Counted from the stretch's first letter, positions 41,476 through 54,068 are shown. The stretch: DNA of 64,000 nucleotides from Liopterus haemorrhoidalis (GCA_963971575.1 OZ020618.1:43724509-43788508), one strand, 5' to 3'. Notes: generated by a model from the letters alone, not told the origin. Numbers and translations: made by a program.

Positions 41476-42796
41476 GCAAGTGTGTGTATATGGTCTGGGT
41501 AACATTGTGACGTCATTTTTTCATAAGATTCTCGTGATTGGCTAACTGGGGACTCTTGAGGTCTCTTAATTCACAGGTATTTTGCAGATTTATTCTCTAA
41601 GGATCTACGAATATAATTACATATAGAAATGTGTAGGATTTCGTAGGTATAAACAAGAAATTATAGATACTCCTATATGGCTTGACCGATATGAACAATA
41701 TTTTGCAGATTTATTCTCTAAGAAACTGCGAATAAAATAACATATAGAAATGTCTAGGGTTTCGTAGGCATAAGCAATAAACTCTAGTCACTCCTATTTC
41801 ATATAGATATTTAAATATTTTGCAGATTTATTTTCTAAGAATCTGCGGATAAAATAACGTATAGAAATGTCTAAGGTTTCATAGGCATAAACAAGAAATT
41901 CTAGACACTCCTATATGATCGATATGAAAAATATTTTGCAGATTCATTTCCTAAGAATCTGCGGATAAAATAACGTATAGAAATGTCTAGGATTTCGTAG
42001 GCATAAACAAGAAACCATAGACACTCCTACATTCTTTGACTGATATGAACAATATTTTGCAAATTTTTCTAAGAATCTACAAATATAATTATTTTCAGAC
42101 ATGTCTAGGGTTTCAAAGGCATAAACAAGAAACTCTAGACACTCCTATATCCTATGATCGATATGAATAATATTTTGCAGATTTATTATCTAAGAAACTG
42201 CGGATAAAATTACATATACAAATGTTAAGGGTTTCGTAGGCATAAAAAAGAAACTCTAGACACGCCTATATCCCTTAACCGATATGAACAATATTTTGCA
42301 GGTTTATTCTCTAAGAATCTACTAATATAATTATATATAGAAATGTTGGGGTTTCGCAGCCATAAAAGAAAAACTCTAGACACTCCTATATCCTTTAACC
42401 GATATGAACAATATTTTGCAGATTTATTCTCTAAGAATCTACAAATATAATTATATATAAAAATATCTAGGATTTCGTAGGCATAAAAAAGAAAATTTAG
42501 ACACTCTTATATCCTTTGACGGATATGAACAATATTTTGCAGATTTATTCTCTAAGAATTTACGAATATAATTACATACATAAATGTCTAGAGTTCCGTA
42601 GGCATAAATTAACGTCTCAAATTATTTTTAGTTTTAACAATATAAATGTAATGTACTGAGTAAAAATTAATCGTTTTCTTAACTTAAAAAGTTCATAAAT
42701 AAATAATCTAAATAATTAGCAAGTGTCTGTATGTAGTGTCGGTAACGTTATGTCGTCAATTTTTCCTAAGGTTCTCATGATTGGCTGACTGGGGAC
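41476..42796 (+). repeat. Nine-unit ~120-bp satellite flanked by ~80-bp direct repeats
   Basis: The unit (about 117-121 bp) starts TATTTTGCAGATTTATTCTC and contains AAATGTCTAGGGTTTCGTAG, AAACTCTAGACACTCCTAT and CGATATGAACAA. It begins near 41579, 41699, 41816, 41932, 42051, 42171, 42290, 42410 and 42531. A ~80-bp block starting GCAAGTGTGTGTAT and holding GTGATTGGCTAACTGGGGAC lies at 41476-41555 and again at 42719-42796. Confidence 0.92.
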
Positions 42797-44944
42797 ACCC
42801 TGTCTCTTGATTGACTGACAGGTCACCTTCTCCCGTGATTGGCTAACGGGTGATATCTTGTCCCGTGATTCGATCACCGGCGATTAAATTAAGATACGTT
42901 AAAAAATTAAATCAAATACACATACAAACATTTGAAATTTTTATATTATAAATCCGTCATTGTTGACGGGTAATAACCTAGTAGATGCATAATATTTGTT
43001 AACTTAACAATATTGCCGCAGGTAATACACACGGTCGCACTCTATAAAAGGTCAATTAGTAAAATATGAACACAAGTTAAAGTTGGACGTAAACGTAATA
43101 AAGATAATTGGAAATAATCATGTCTTAATGAGGTCAATTTGTTTGGAAAACAACTAATAAATGTACAAATATAAAACGGTCCATAACAAAAGTAGAAATT
43201 TTTCATTAACAAAGAATGTGCCGTTATAAGTTCTTAATCCAGATAATAGAGGGCAGAGGGATGTGGGTGAGTCTGGATCTATTGTCGGTTGGGAAAGGAC
43301 GGCGAGCAATTAACATCAGATCTTTAATTGATCTGTTGACCTCGGAGAGATGACCCGAGTAGTGGGCATCGGGTACTACGCACGCTGATGTCTGGTCTTA
43401 GAACCATCAGAATTACTCGACTGAAAGAGCCTTCATGCCTCGATACATTCAAAATGACAAGATGTAGAAAGTAAAATGTTTCTTATTGTCTGGAAGATGT
43501 AATTGCTAAATAGGATTTTGAATTTATCGTATGCTGTTGAAATTCGACGATTAAAACTGTTTACAGCTTGTGGGAGTGGTAATTTCAGAAATAAAATTTC
43601 AATATTATTTAAAGTAAAATTATTCAATTAGTTAAAAAGTATTCAAATTATTCAAATGTAAAAACTAATCTATTTTAAGATAAACATCCTCGAAGATTAG
43701 TTGAGCTATCACATATTCTTCTAGTTAAGCATTAAAGAGATACGGAGTGATTTACCAGTGTATATTATATGATTAGTTTGAAAGAACGTTATTGTGTAGA
43801 ACAAAATAGCAATGGTCAAATTTACACAGATGCCGATAGGCGACAATATATTTTCAGTGAGATGGACCGCATAGTAATTAGAGTCAAAATTAATTACTTG
43901 GGTTTATAATTTATTGGTCATAGAAAGATAAGTTTAAAAAAGGGTTTGTTTTTAATGTGGAGAGCTGATTATTTTTACAACGACAAAAAAATGGGGTCAG
44001 AGATTAGATTATTAGTTTAAGAAAAGAGTTGGAAAAATCTTGTGAGAGACAAAGGCAGTGCTGAATAAACCGTCATCGTGAATGAACCTCCCAAGTATTT
44101 TGGTAGAGAAACCCGGTAGTTTGTCGTGAGTAAACCAGAAGTAATCTGAAAGTGTTGACAGTTTTAAATGAAATAAACGAACCTCGTAACGGGTTAAACA
44201 CCGTGAGTGCTATGAGGTGTTTAGCGGCTTGTGAGGTGAATACAGTGATTGTGAGGTTTGTGTTGAGTGTCTCTCATGGGATTTTATAGCCAGCATTAAA
44301 TTGTAAGTTCTAATGTAATCAATAACCTTTCGATTCTAATTAAACATTAAACGTAGATTAAGTAAAATGCAGACTTTAATTCAAACACCCTTATTCCTCT
44401 CATAAAGAGTCTAAGCAACCAACCGGCGAATCCTTTAGGGTTTCAGACTTGATACCGCTCGCAAGTCTTGGAATCCACTATGTGGAGGACCCTTCAAAGT
44501 AAGTACCATGAAGTACAAATTAAATTATTTAAATTCATTTAGCCAACCTTGACGTTTCGACCGATCCTAGAAATGCCATTACAAGCTGAAAATATAAAAA
44601 AACGTTTCTATACTGAGAAGTTCGTTACAAGACCGGCTCTTCTCTAAAAAGGGTCTCGGGTAAAAATCATTTTTCCGGACCCAAATAATTTCTAAACAAA
44701 TAAAAAGTCTATTTATTCACGAAACAAAATAGTGAAATGTGAATTTTCACACAGTTCATGCAGACTTTTTGGGTTTAGTAATTTTCAATAACTTTTGAAA
44801 GTATAATCCACGCACTTCAATCTAGAGACTGACAAGGGTATTTAATTACAAGATGCGTTTGCACTAAAATCCTGCTATAGCTATCCAGTTCTGCAGTTAA
44901 TCAGATAAATATTGTAATCACGGTTTTGCAATAAATTTGATAAC
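42797..44944. other. Intergenic, nothing recognised
   Basis: CCCGTGATTGGCTAACGGGT and a shorter variant near 42835-42880 echo the satellite flank. The rest, including a GC-richer patch at 43250-43400, shows no coding similarity or repeat ends. The apparent AT-rich frame at 43433-43627 is chance. Confidence 0.45.
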
Positions 44945-45055
44945 TTTCGAAATAATTATCAGATCAAAAATGCCTGTTGTACTATTACGGTTCATATTAA
45001 TGTGCATTACTCACATTTTTGACAGATTTTTAAATTAACCAAAGGTCGCTCAACC
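44945..45055 (-). repeat. Fragment of the tRNA-block repeat family
   Basis: ATCAGATCAAAAATGCCTGT, GTTCATATTAATGTGCATTA and CAGATTTTTAAATTAACC match, inverted, the segment around 62640-62705. This is a third, partial copy. Confidence 0.65.
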
Positions 45056-45224
45056 GTGTCCAATTTAGTCGCTTATAAAGTTTACATTCTGTCTTCTCTT
45101 GAAAACGGCGAAAACGTTCATGCAGTTTACACCGATATTCGAAAAGCTTGCGATTTTTATTTTTAGGATTTTTAATAGGATTTATCCTTTTTGTAAAAAA
45201 TCCCGCGATTTATGAAAATGATTT

Positions 45225-45262
45225 AAAAAATAGTTTTGTTTCTCTAGTTATAGCCGATAGTG
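45225..45262. repeat. Solo end of the Tc1 family found at 7148
   Basis: GATTTAAAAAATAGTTTTGT followed by TTCTCTAGTTATAGCCGATAGTG matches the right end at 8518-8561 and is followed by TA. No partner end was found, so it is a remnant. Confidence 0.75.
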
Positions 45263-46043
45263 TATGCATGTACATATGTGTTTCTATATTGTCAATAGAA
45301 GCACATTCTACATAACAATGACTTACATTATAAAATTAACAAAAATTTCTACAAATACCTTTCCAGTCGCTCCAATTTTGGTCTGCATGGACTCCAAACA
45401 CTAAAGTCCACACTATAACACACTATTTCAAGTATTTTCTGCACTTTTATCACTTAAAAATAACTAAAAACGTCAGAAAAAAATGAAGACGCCACTTGCA
45501 AAAATCACGTATCACTACATATCAAGATGGTTAATCCTGATAAAGCTCATTAAGGAATATAGTCATTAACAATTAATACATAAGGAACAGAATTGCTTAA
45601 AATAATTCTTTATGAGAATAAACACATATATTAATATTTTATCAATAGTATACAGGTGGTAACTACCGGGCCCAATACACTATTTTTTTATTATTGAAGA
45701 TGAGGTATAACGTTAGGAAGTTACTTGGTACTACATGATCGAAAATAGTTTATATTTTGTTACTTTGTATCTTTATATAAATAGTTATACATTTTGATTG
45801 AGGATTTATTAAAATTTCAGAGTTATAGCGTTGGAGACACGGCGTATATGGTAAAATGGGAGAACAGACGTGATCATAGGATGACTTTTGAGCTATCAAT
45901 GATAATTCTGAGATCTCAGAAAGGGATGAAAATTACTATTGGAGTATAATGGAGTTATCTCTCGAGAATTTTATACAGGTTAATTTTTTTATTTACGGGT
46001 TCATTTGGAGGGCTAAGGTGCCCCCCTCGGGAATTATGACCTT
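45263..46043. other. Intergenic, nothing recognised
   Basis: No coding or repeat feature was recognised. Confidence 0.5.
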
Positions 46044-46275
46044 AAGGCCCGGTCTTTACACCTTCATTTAAACCATTAGGTAACTATCCGACAGATAATG
46101 TTATCTGGAACTTTATCTTCTGAATAAATGTCATTACCAAGCAGTGAATTCAATACATCAGTCTCATTATCCGTTAAATAACTATCCGATAGCTACATTT
46201 GTATTGAAAGACGGAATGACATTTATTCAGCACAGAAAGTATCATATAACCTTATCTGTCAGATAGTTACCTGGA
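46044..46275. repeat. Foldback MITE, ~60-bp arms
   Basis: AGGTAACTATCCGACAGATA at 46078 onward through GAATAAATGTCATT is complementary to AATGACATTTATTC through TATCTGACAGATAGTTACCT (46218-46273). The centre holds another CTATCCGATAG palindrome. Outer boundaries and target duplication are unclear. Confidence 0.75.
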
Positions 46276-46276
46276 G

Positions 46277-46302
46277 CAGTGTTGCCCAACCGCCGGTCCT
46301 GT

Positions 46303-46380
<78 letters not shown>

Positions 46381-47034
46381 GGGGGGAGCGAGGGAGGGAT
46401 CTCAAGGTGTATCAAGATAGAGGAAACACGATTTTTCTCGAAAAGACGATGTGTGAGCAAGTTGGGAAAAAAATCTGGTGACCAGAGTTTACCCAAATAA
46501 TTGGATGGTAGTATTTAAATTTTCGGAATAAACCGGAAGTACAGGATATCAAGGACAACTTCGATTTTTTATACAGGAACGTATGGCGTGTTGGGTATAA
46601 TTGGATTAAACTTTTGAAAAAAAAAAACAACCTATACATAAACATGTTTTTATTATCTGTTACGATTACCTATAATGGCTTGCAAGTATTTTTATTAACA
46701 AGTGTTCCATTGTTCCAAGTTGCTTTCCATTTTGAACACTTTTGCATCCTTACTCTTTAGCTAACAGTAGCTCGGAGCATAACAAAAAATATTGCAAGTT
46801 CAAATAGTACCTACTTGAAAGTACTTGAAGTACCTACAACGCGAACCGTTTTAATTAGTTTAAATTAGTTGTCAAAATAGATATAATTTATTTTATATAA
46901 GTTTAAAAGGTATATTTTAATGAATATAAATGTCATATATTTATGAATACATCTTTCAAATTTGAGCGTTTTTCTATTATAATTTCATGCTTCAATTTTA
47001 TATGACTTCGCGGCCCCCCGGTTGAGTAACGCTG
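46277..47034. mobile_element. hAT element with AT/AG microsatellite, 758 bp
   Basis: Ends CAGTGTTGCCCAACCGCCGG and, inverted, CAGCGTTACTCAACCGGGGG are hAT-type. (AT)n then (AG)n then a G-run occupy 46306-46382. No 8-bp duplication was recognised, and the interior has no readable transposase. Frames over the microsatellite are artefacts. Confidence 0.7.
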
Positions 47035-47809
47035 CCATAAACTATGAATAAAATCATATCGTATTATTCATAAAATACCTTTTTTATTAATATGTTTATT
47101 ATGAATTTGTTGTATTAATTGGGTTCTGACCTGTAAATACTGATTATGAATAAATAAAAAAATAAATAAATTATTGCTACATAGCAAATATTACAGTCTT
47201 CATCTGAAAACTTGATGCCATCATTCGTGCAGAGGTAACCATATCGAACAGTGACATGTTTTTTCATGAAATTTAATATATTTTCAACAATGTCTTGATA
47301 TGTTAAATAAAAAAAATGATAAATGACGAAACTACAGCCTTTTAATTAGTAACACTTCGAGTGACGGACCATGAATGCGAAAAAAATCAAACTTACCATT
47401 TTAACAAAGCCTCATAAAAAGAAATCTCTTTGAATACTTTGACTCAACTTTTAAATCTTTACTGGAGACAAATGTTTATTCCGATTATTTTCTGTGTCTT
47501 TTGATTCTTATTTAAACGATATGATTTTGTCATATCGACAACCTCAGCACACCTGATCTTTTATATTTTTTCCGCTTATTCAGTCATGGATTCGTGAGTA
47601 AAGTCTAAAGAAACCTATAATAATGTTCTTTTCTTCCTCCCATCCTTGTCTCTTCAAAATGAATATCATATTTTTGAAGGGAAAAGATATTGAATAACAT
47701 TTACCTTGATATTTGAATTTCAATTTTCAACAAATTTATTACGTGTTTTAAAAATATGTAAAGAAAATATTTTATACGCAAGAATTTTACGTGCTTTTAA
47801 ATTTGATAC
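47035..47809. other. Intergenic with a LINE-like tail
   Basis: GATTATGAATAAATAAAAAA with further AAATAAATAAA at 47140-47170 looks like a LINE 3' end, but no coding part precedes it. Nothing else. Confidence 0.4.
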
Positions 47810-48794
47810 GGGTCATTCCATGTCAAGTGGTCTAGGGCTCCCCGCGCGACCATTTCAGATTTAGCTGAAATTTTGTGTGGAGGACTCCCTATGTCCCAAA
47901 CAAACTTTGGTAAAATTTTAGGTTCGCCGGCGGAATATTTGTGGAGCTATAGCCCTTTGTTTGACTCCATACTGGAACCCGCGACAGTGCGCCAGCGAGA
48001 TTTCAACAACTTTGAGTCCCAATATCTCATTCACAAGCTTTTCAAAATGCACGAAATTTTGGCAACTTGCCCTGACGCCCTGTTTTGCACCCTGATTTTA
48101 GGGCCTTATATGTCTGCGTTGAAACATCTATCCAACTTTTTTAGGGGGTCTAAAATATGCTCTTTCTAATGGAGTAGGTTTCAAAAAGTTTCTGGATGAC
48201 TCTTTTCCGCAAAATCGGTTTGAAAATACCCTATTTTTGGCTACTTTTGGCTACTACAACAAATCGCAAACTTTACACTAAATTTGTAAGCTAACAAGAG
48301 TAGCTAGAAAGTTAAAACCAAACATTTGAAAAGAGAGTTATACAGAGACACTATGTGCAAAGTATCACGACTGTAGCTTAACTACAGCCATAGCTGTAGA
48401 AAACTAAACTTTACATATTTTCTGAACCGTAAAATTTTTGGCCAACTTTGAACCACTTTACACTTTTTGGGTGCAACATATAAAAAGTTTAATTAATATC
48501 ATTGAATAAAGCCCATAAAGTTGTACAAGTTGGCAAAATTTCGTGCATTTTGAAAAGCTTGTGAATGAGATATTGGGATTCAAAGTTGTTGAAATATCGC
48601 TGGCGTACTGTCGCGGGCTCCAGTATGGGGTCAAACAAAGGGCTATACTCCACAAATATTCCAACACTAAATAATATTCCGAACCTAAAATTTTACCAAA
48701 GTTTGTTTGGGACTCCACACAAAATTTCAGCCAAATCCGTGAGGGTCGCGCGGGGCACTTTTTTAAAATTAGACCACTTGACATGGAATGACCC
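47810..48794. mobile_element. Foldback DNA element, 985 bp, 4-bp TSD
   Basis: Inverted arms of roughly 260 bp (47810-48071 and 48524-48794) begin GGGTCATTCCATGTCAAGTG and contain CAAACAAACTTTGGTAAAAT. The 4-bp duplication ATAC flanks it (47806-47809 and 48795-48798). No transposase. Length, GGG start and 4-bp target do not point to one superfamily that I can name. The apparent ~100-codon frames in the arms are mirror images of each other. Confidence 0.85.
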
Positions 48795-48813
48795 ATACAC
48801 TAAAATAATTTTA

Positions 48814-50770
48814 CGAGGATTACCTTTTATGTTTTTACAAACGACCACTAGATGGCATTGAAATGTGACATTACTATATTCGTAAAATTTGACATTTGTT
48901 ATTGTGAAATAAGTGGCAGCGAGTAGTTTGATTACAGTGAGCGTTTAAAAAAAAGTTTGAGGAAAAAATGGATATTACTCGTGAAGGTTTTCGTTGGATG
49001 ATTTTTTACAATTTTAGTAAAGGCCTAACTCAACAACAATGCATAGATTCCCTTCGTTCAACTTTTGGTAATGAAGCACCATCAGAAAAGACAATGTTTA
49101 CAATTGGTTTGCTGAGTTTCGTCGTGGTCGTGCGTCCGTCAGTGATAAATTTCGTGAAGATCGACCAAAATCGGTTGTGACACAAAAAAACATCGATGCT
49201 GAGCGCAAAATGATTGAAGAAGACCAGCTTGTGACTTACTCTGAGATAGAAGCATCCTTTGGTATATCGCAGACTGCTATACATTCGATTTTGCATGAAC
49301 ATTTAGCTGTGAAAAAGATCTGTTCCCAATGGGTTCTGCATAATTTGACAAAAGCTCAAAAACCTCGTGTTGATTGGTGTAAGGGATTTCAAAAAAAATG
49401 TAACCTAGACACTGCAAAATCTGTATACAACATTGTTACAGTTGACGAAACTTGGATTTATTCATATGAACCGTAAACTAAACAACAATCCACTGTTTGG
49501 GTCTTTCAAATTGAACCGAAACCCACAAAAGTTTACGAAGAACTTCCAAGAAAATGATCCCTTGTTTCTTCGGTTGTACTGAACATGTCGCAACAATTCC
49601 TTTAGAGGATCGCAGAACAGTTAATGCTGAATAGTATACAATAATAATAATAATATTTATTTATTGTCCACATACAATACATAATCATTAATGGACAGTT
49701 AATCAGATAAATTACAATAACATGACAAATGATAATTGAAACACAGATGTTATAAATTAAGTTAAAAAAATTCCTTAAAACTATACATTGGGTTTTCAGT
49801 CAATAAGTTTTTAATTGTTTTTTTAAATTGTACTGAACTTAATTCTTTGGTAGGAACTGGTAACAAATTCATAAACTTTATCGAATAATAGGTAATACTA
49901 TATCTTGATTTATTTATTCGTGTAAAATTGGGGTAAACATTTGATTTATTACGCGTGTTGTAGTTGTGAAGGTCTTCATAAGAGACAAAAGAATTTAGGT
50001 TTTGATGGGCATATACTAAACAGTGATAGATAAAAAGTGATGGTAGTGTCATGATTCTAAATTCTTTAAAGAGTAACCTACAATCGGCTCTATAAAATGC
50101 ACTCCCCATCACTCTTATTGCACGCCTCTGTAGTCTAAAAACTCTTTCAGCAGAGGCAGAGTGTCCCCATGCTAAAAGAGCGCATGCTATATGCGACTGA
50201 AATAACGCAAAATACGTAATTAATAAAACATCTCTTGTAACTGACTTTTGTAGGTTTCTTAGAAGATAGATAGTTTTGCACAATTTCCCACATATATGGG
50301 CAACGTGATGGTCCCATATTAAATGAGGAACTATATGGACTAAAAATTTAATGAAATGCGTGTTAGGTTAGATAAAACAAGTTGTTTGCTAGAAGTCATC
50401 GAAAAACAACCAAAAATGTCGCATCATTCTTCATCATGGCAAAGCAAGCTCCTACACAGCACGTCAAAGAATTGGTTATTTGAAGGACAAAAGCATCGAA
50501 TTAATGTATCATTACCCATATTCACCTGATCTATCCACTAACGACTTTTTTTTTGTTCGCAATTGTCAAACAAAAAATTCGTGGACAGCGATTTTCATCA
50601 CCTAAAGAAGCTATTGAAGTCTTGTTTTTGAGATAGCAACTTCAGAGTGGAAAAAATGTTTCGAGAATTGGTTTGAACGCATGCAAAAGTGAATAAATCT
50701 TAAGGGCGAATATTTTGAAAAGCAAGAAAACAGTTTGTTCAAAAAAATTCTTTATAAGTAAAAAGAAACG
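48814..50770 (+). pseudogene. mariner (DD34D-type) relic hosting a LINE
   Basis: The 5' end CGAGGATTACCTTTTATG follows TA and matches the minus-strand copy ending at 32076. Coding starts at ATG 48968 (MDITREGFRWMIFYNFSKGL), shifts frame near 49120, and continues SVVTQKNIDAERKMIEE-like to HEHLAVKKICSQ and TVDETWIYS (first Asp). A LINE occupies about 49640-50345. After it come RIILHHGKASSYTAR and YSPDLSTNDFFF: the second catalytic Asp is Gly (HHGK for HHDN), and 34 residues separate this position from the third Asp. The end is RMQK, then GEYFEKQ. Confidence 0.88.
49640..50345 (-). pseudogene. Jockey-type LINE 3' fragment inserted in mariner
   Basis: The minus strand is open from 50283 to 49762: CKTIYLLRNLQKSVTRDVLL, YFALFQSHIACALLAWGHSA, RLQRRAIRVMGS and YNTRNKSN. 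This is the segment after the RT core. The 3' tail on minus is GGACAATAAATAAATATTAT with TTA units, ending at about 49640. The 5' truncation near 50345 follows the DHHVAHICGKL region. Confidence 0.85.
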
Positions 50771-50784
50771 AAAACTTAACTTTT

Positions 50785-51089
50785 AGCCAACGGAGTGGAC
50801 GAGCTCGTTAAATCGCATTGTAACAACAGTCTGAATTGTTCGATTGCTAGTTCGAGTCTCCGTTGGTGAGATTATTCGGGCAAGAAATTCTGCGACATTT
50901 TATTAACATTAATAAATCATTATTATTATTATTATAAATCATTATTATTAAGAATAATATGTTTACATTACTCCCATTTTCACAATCCTTCACCCCTTTT
51001 CCAGATGTAGGAGTTCGCCTCCTGGCATCGGCAATTAGCTTCGTCGCAGAAATAGACCGATGTAAAATAAATAAATAAAAAAAAGAAAC
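50785..51089 (+). repeat. tRNA-derived SINE with 10-bp TSD
   Basis: The head contains an A-box-like GAGTGGACGAGCTCG (50793-50807) and a B box GCTAGTTCGAGTCTCC (about 50846-50861). The body follows, and the tail is AAATAAATAAATAAAAAAAA. The duplication CTTAACTTTT lies at 50775-50784 and 51090-51099. This is the best-defined SINE in the window. It inserted beside the mariner 3' end. Confidence 0.88.
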
Positions 51090-51099
51090 CTTAACTTTT

Positions 51100-52919
51100 C
51101 CCGCAGGAACAATCTTTTAAGAAATCTAAAAAGTGTTCAAAACTTATTTTTCGGCACTTCTGGTCAATCTAAAATGATAAATGACCGTTTATAACTGTGG
51201 TAGTAAACTGTTCGAAGTTCATGATAGACATGTAGTGAAAATGCCGAAGGCTAAGTACGATACAAGTTGCACGTAACATTGTACTTACCTTCAAGTCTAC
51301 AAGGCATGAAAACTGTCAACATTATAAACATAACCTAACCTAAACTACACTTGCAAACTATTATCAAGCAAATCTGTTCTCCTACAACATTATATTAACA
51401 TGATCAGGTCATTTTTCATATGTTACACTACGTATTTTAGCCGGAAAGTTCCTAAGTACGCCATTTTACTTTGACGTTTAGTAAATGTGTTGTGGAATAT
51501 GATAACGTGTTGTAAATTATTTTAAGGTTATGTGCATACATTAACTGGAAAGTAGATTAAATTGTGTACATCATGACTTTTCAACTTCATCCATCAAGGG
51601 GTTGGCTTTATTAACTTGTTCTCTTGAGTCTCAATGATTTATATTATTCCGTATTGTTACGAATAAGACTCTGCAAACACGATGATAGTCTTGGGACATG
51701 ATAGTGACCTTCGAACGTTCTCGGAGGTGATCTGAAACTGCGAGAATGGTATGGAAGAAAATAGAGTCTCTATATAATTCGATATAATTTTTTGAAAATA
51801 TTGATAAATCCTAAAGAATGGTTAGGGATAGAAATCTGCAGTTAGAATTTTTATTATTCCCCTACATTGTTTAGTCTAAAAGAAATTTCGAGCTTTAATA
51901 AACCAGTTATTAAGTGTTGTATGAACAGTAATCCAAAACCCTTGAAAATGGCAAAAAGTCGAAAGAAGCGTAAAGTGTAGACCTAAAAAAAATCGTGATT
52001 TTTAAGCAAAAACTGTTGTCTCCGATTTTATAGTAAATTGGTACAAATATGTACTTTTGGTCAACAAGATTTAGTCCATTTTAAGTTTGAGCAAAATGTT
52101 TGGAATTATTGGCAAAAACTGACCCAAATCTTGGACCAGGACCAAACCATGAAAGCATGTTTTTTTTTTTTTTGTCAGAACTATTACCAAAAAATTAGCT
52201 TAAAACTATATTTTGGCTAAAAATGAAGTCAAAAAAATCATAATATCAAAATTTTAGGTGAAAAATATATTTGAATTTTATTGGAAAATTGGTATACTTG
52301 TACATTTTTAGCCTTAGGCCACAAATATATGGTCAGTTTTGAAATTTTGACAAAACTTTTGACATATGCGCCAAAATTTTTTTTAAATAAGACACAGTCC
52401 ACAAAAAGGCTCAGATCTGATGAAATCTTGAAATATGTCACTTTATACATATTTACTTTATATCAAATATGTATATATTATAATGTATAATGTATAAGGA
52501 AACGTTTTTTGTTCTCTTCAACTCAGCTTTTAGTAATAGACCGGGAGCTCATGACAGTTTATGGTCTCCGATTTCATACAGCCTGCCTTTTGGAGGAGAG
52601 AATATTTACCCTCTGACAACAAAGAAAGGAGGGTACTAAACCCCTGCACGCTTTCCGGTTACAAGGAAAATTGTATTTCAACTTTTTTTCAAATTTTGTG
52701 TTTTTCTCTGATTTAATAATGCTTGCCCTTTTATTAAAAAAAAGTTAAAACAAATTTAAAGTCTTCAAAATTATAGGCATGCGATTCGCAGGCTCCGAAA
52801 GGACTCAAACGGTCACGTGATCTTGTAATAAAATATGATTTTCCGCGTTTTCATACAGCATATCGATGAAAAGAATTAAAGTTTGTGTGATAAAGCCCCT
52901 ATAAAAAAATTGGCATGGT
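51100..52919. other. Intergenic, nothing recognised
   Basis: Two faintly similar segments at about 52030-52080 and 52280-52320 (AATTGGTA-AA/TA-TTGTAC) hint at an old duplication. No coding or repeat ends were identified. Confidence 0.45.
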
Positions 52920-53111
52920 CAGTTCCGTCTTTTCCATAAGGATACATGGGGCACGAGCCTAGGGCCCCCAGCTTGATGGGGGCTTCAAAATGCCGAACTT
53001 GTCGTTTACACGGAAAAAAGAGGAGCTCAATTTTTAGTGCACTTTTACTACAATTTTACTACTTTTATTAAAAAACCTTGCAAATGAATCGGCGGACTTG
53101 AGTATCGCAGC

Positions 53112-54029
53112 TAGAGATGGGTCGTTCAAGAACGAACCGGCTCACTGAGCCGACTCAGTACACTGACCGAAGTGACACGGTCCACCAATTTGAAATGAGC
53201 CAGCTCACGGCTCACTGTATAGTTTCAAGTTTCAAGGATGCGATTGGTCGGGCGATTGTGAGTAGTGACCGGAGTGATCCGGATCTGGATCGATGTCATG
53301 TTGAACTTCGCGAGAACTCTGCGTGTAATGTATTATCATAAAGTGTATTATTTATTGTCATCAATTTGTAGGGCAGTTTATTTGAAACTAATAGGCTTAG
53401 TTTGTATTTTCTTACAACCATACTATATAAAAATATTAAAAATATTGCCCAAATCCCAGATGTCCGATTTATAAGGGCAATAAACATCGCCATAAACTTA
53501 ACACATCTGGTTTAAAATACAGTAGCTACATAAAGTGAATTCTTTGTTTCAAAAATGTTAGATAAGAACCGGGGCTAAGCGACGTTCTACCTACGAGCGA
53601 ACGACCGACAACTGACCGGGTTAAGCGACGTTCTACCTACGAGCGAACGACCGACAACTGACCCGGTCTAAGAAAGAGCCGGGTCTAAGAAAGAGCCGGC
53701 TCTAAGCGACGTCTACCAACAAGCGAACGACTGACAACTGACCGGGTTAAGCGACGTTCTACCTACGAGCGAACGATCGACAACTGACCCGGTCTAAGAA
53801 AGAGCCGGGTCTAAGAAAGAGCCGGCTCTAAGCGACGTCTACCTACAAGCGAACGACCGACAACTGACCGGCTCTAAGCGACGTTCTACCTACGAACTAA
53901 CGACCGACCTGTGTCTCGAAAACATGTTTACTTAACCGGATCACTGAGCCGGATCAATGAACCGGCTCAACAAACTGAACGACCTCCACTGATCCGGTTC
54001 CGCAAACTGAGCCGAAATTCCCATCTCTA
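53112..54029. mobile_element. Non-autonomous element, 918 bp, AGAGATGGG ends
   Basis: Inverted ends TAGAGATGGG are flanked by the exact 8-bp duplication ATCGCAGC (53104-53111 and 54030-54037). The interior is GC-richer than its host, rich in GAACCGGCTC-type words near both ends, and carries the higher-order tandem repeat at 53575-53911. An 8-bp TSD suggests hAT or a relative. No transposase. Confidence 0.85.
53575..53911 (+). repeat. Higher-order tandem repeat, AABB pattern
   Basis: Unit A (about 46 bp: TAAGCGACGTTCTACCTACG and AGCGAACGACCGACAACTGA-CCGGG) and unit B (about 17 bp: TCTAAGAAAGAGCCGGG) alternate as A A B B A A B B A A. The A A B B period is about 126 bp. Confidence 0.92.
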
Positions 54030-54068
54030 ATCGCAGCATTACATACTCAAATAAAAGCAAATAAATAA

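Noticed and set aside
41579..42607. Considered a CRISPR array because of regular repeats
   Set aside because: Units are ~120 bp and tandem without unique spacers, and the surroundings are eukaryotic; it is a satellite.
43250..43400. A GC-richer patch considered as an exon or structural RNA
   Set aside because: No reading frame, splice pattern or foldable conserved structure could be supported by eye.
46242..46500. Open frames with Tyr-Ile and Arg-Glu repeats
   Set aside because: They are translations of the AT and AG microsatellites in the hAT element.
47873..48861. Several ~100-codon frames on both strands
   Set aside because: They are mirror images from the two arms of the foldback element; no protein family matches.
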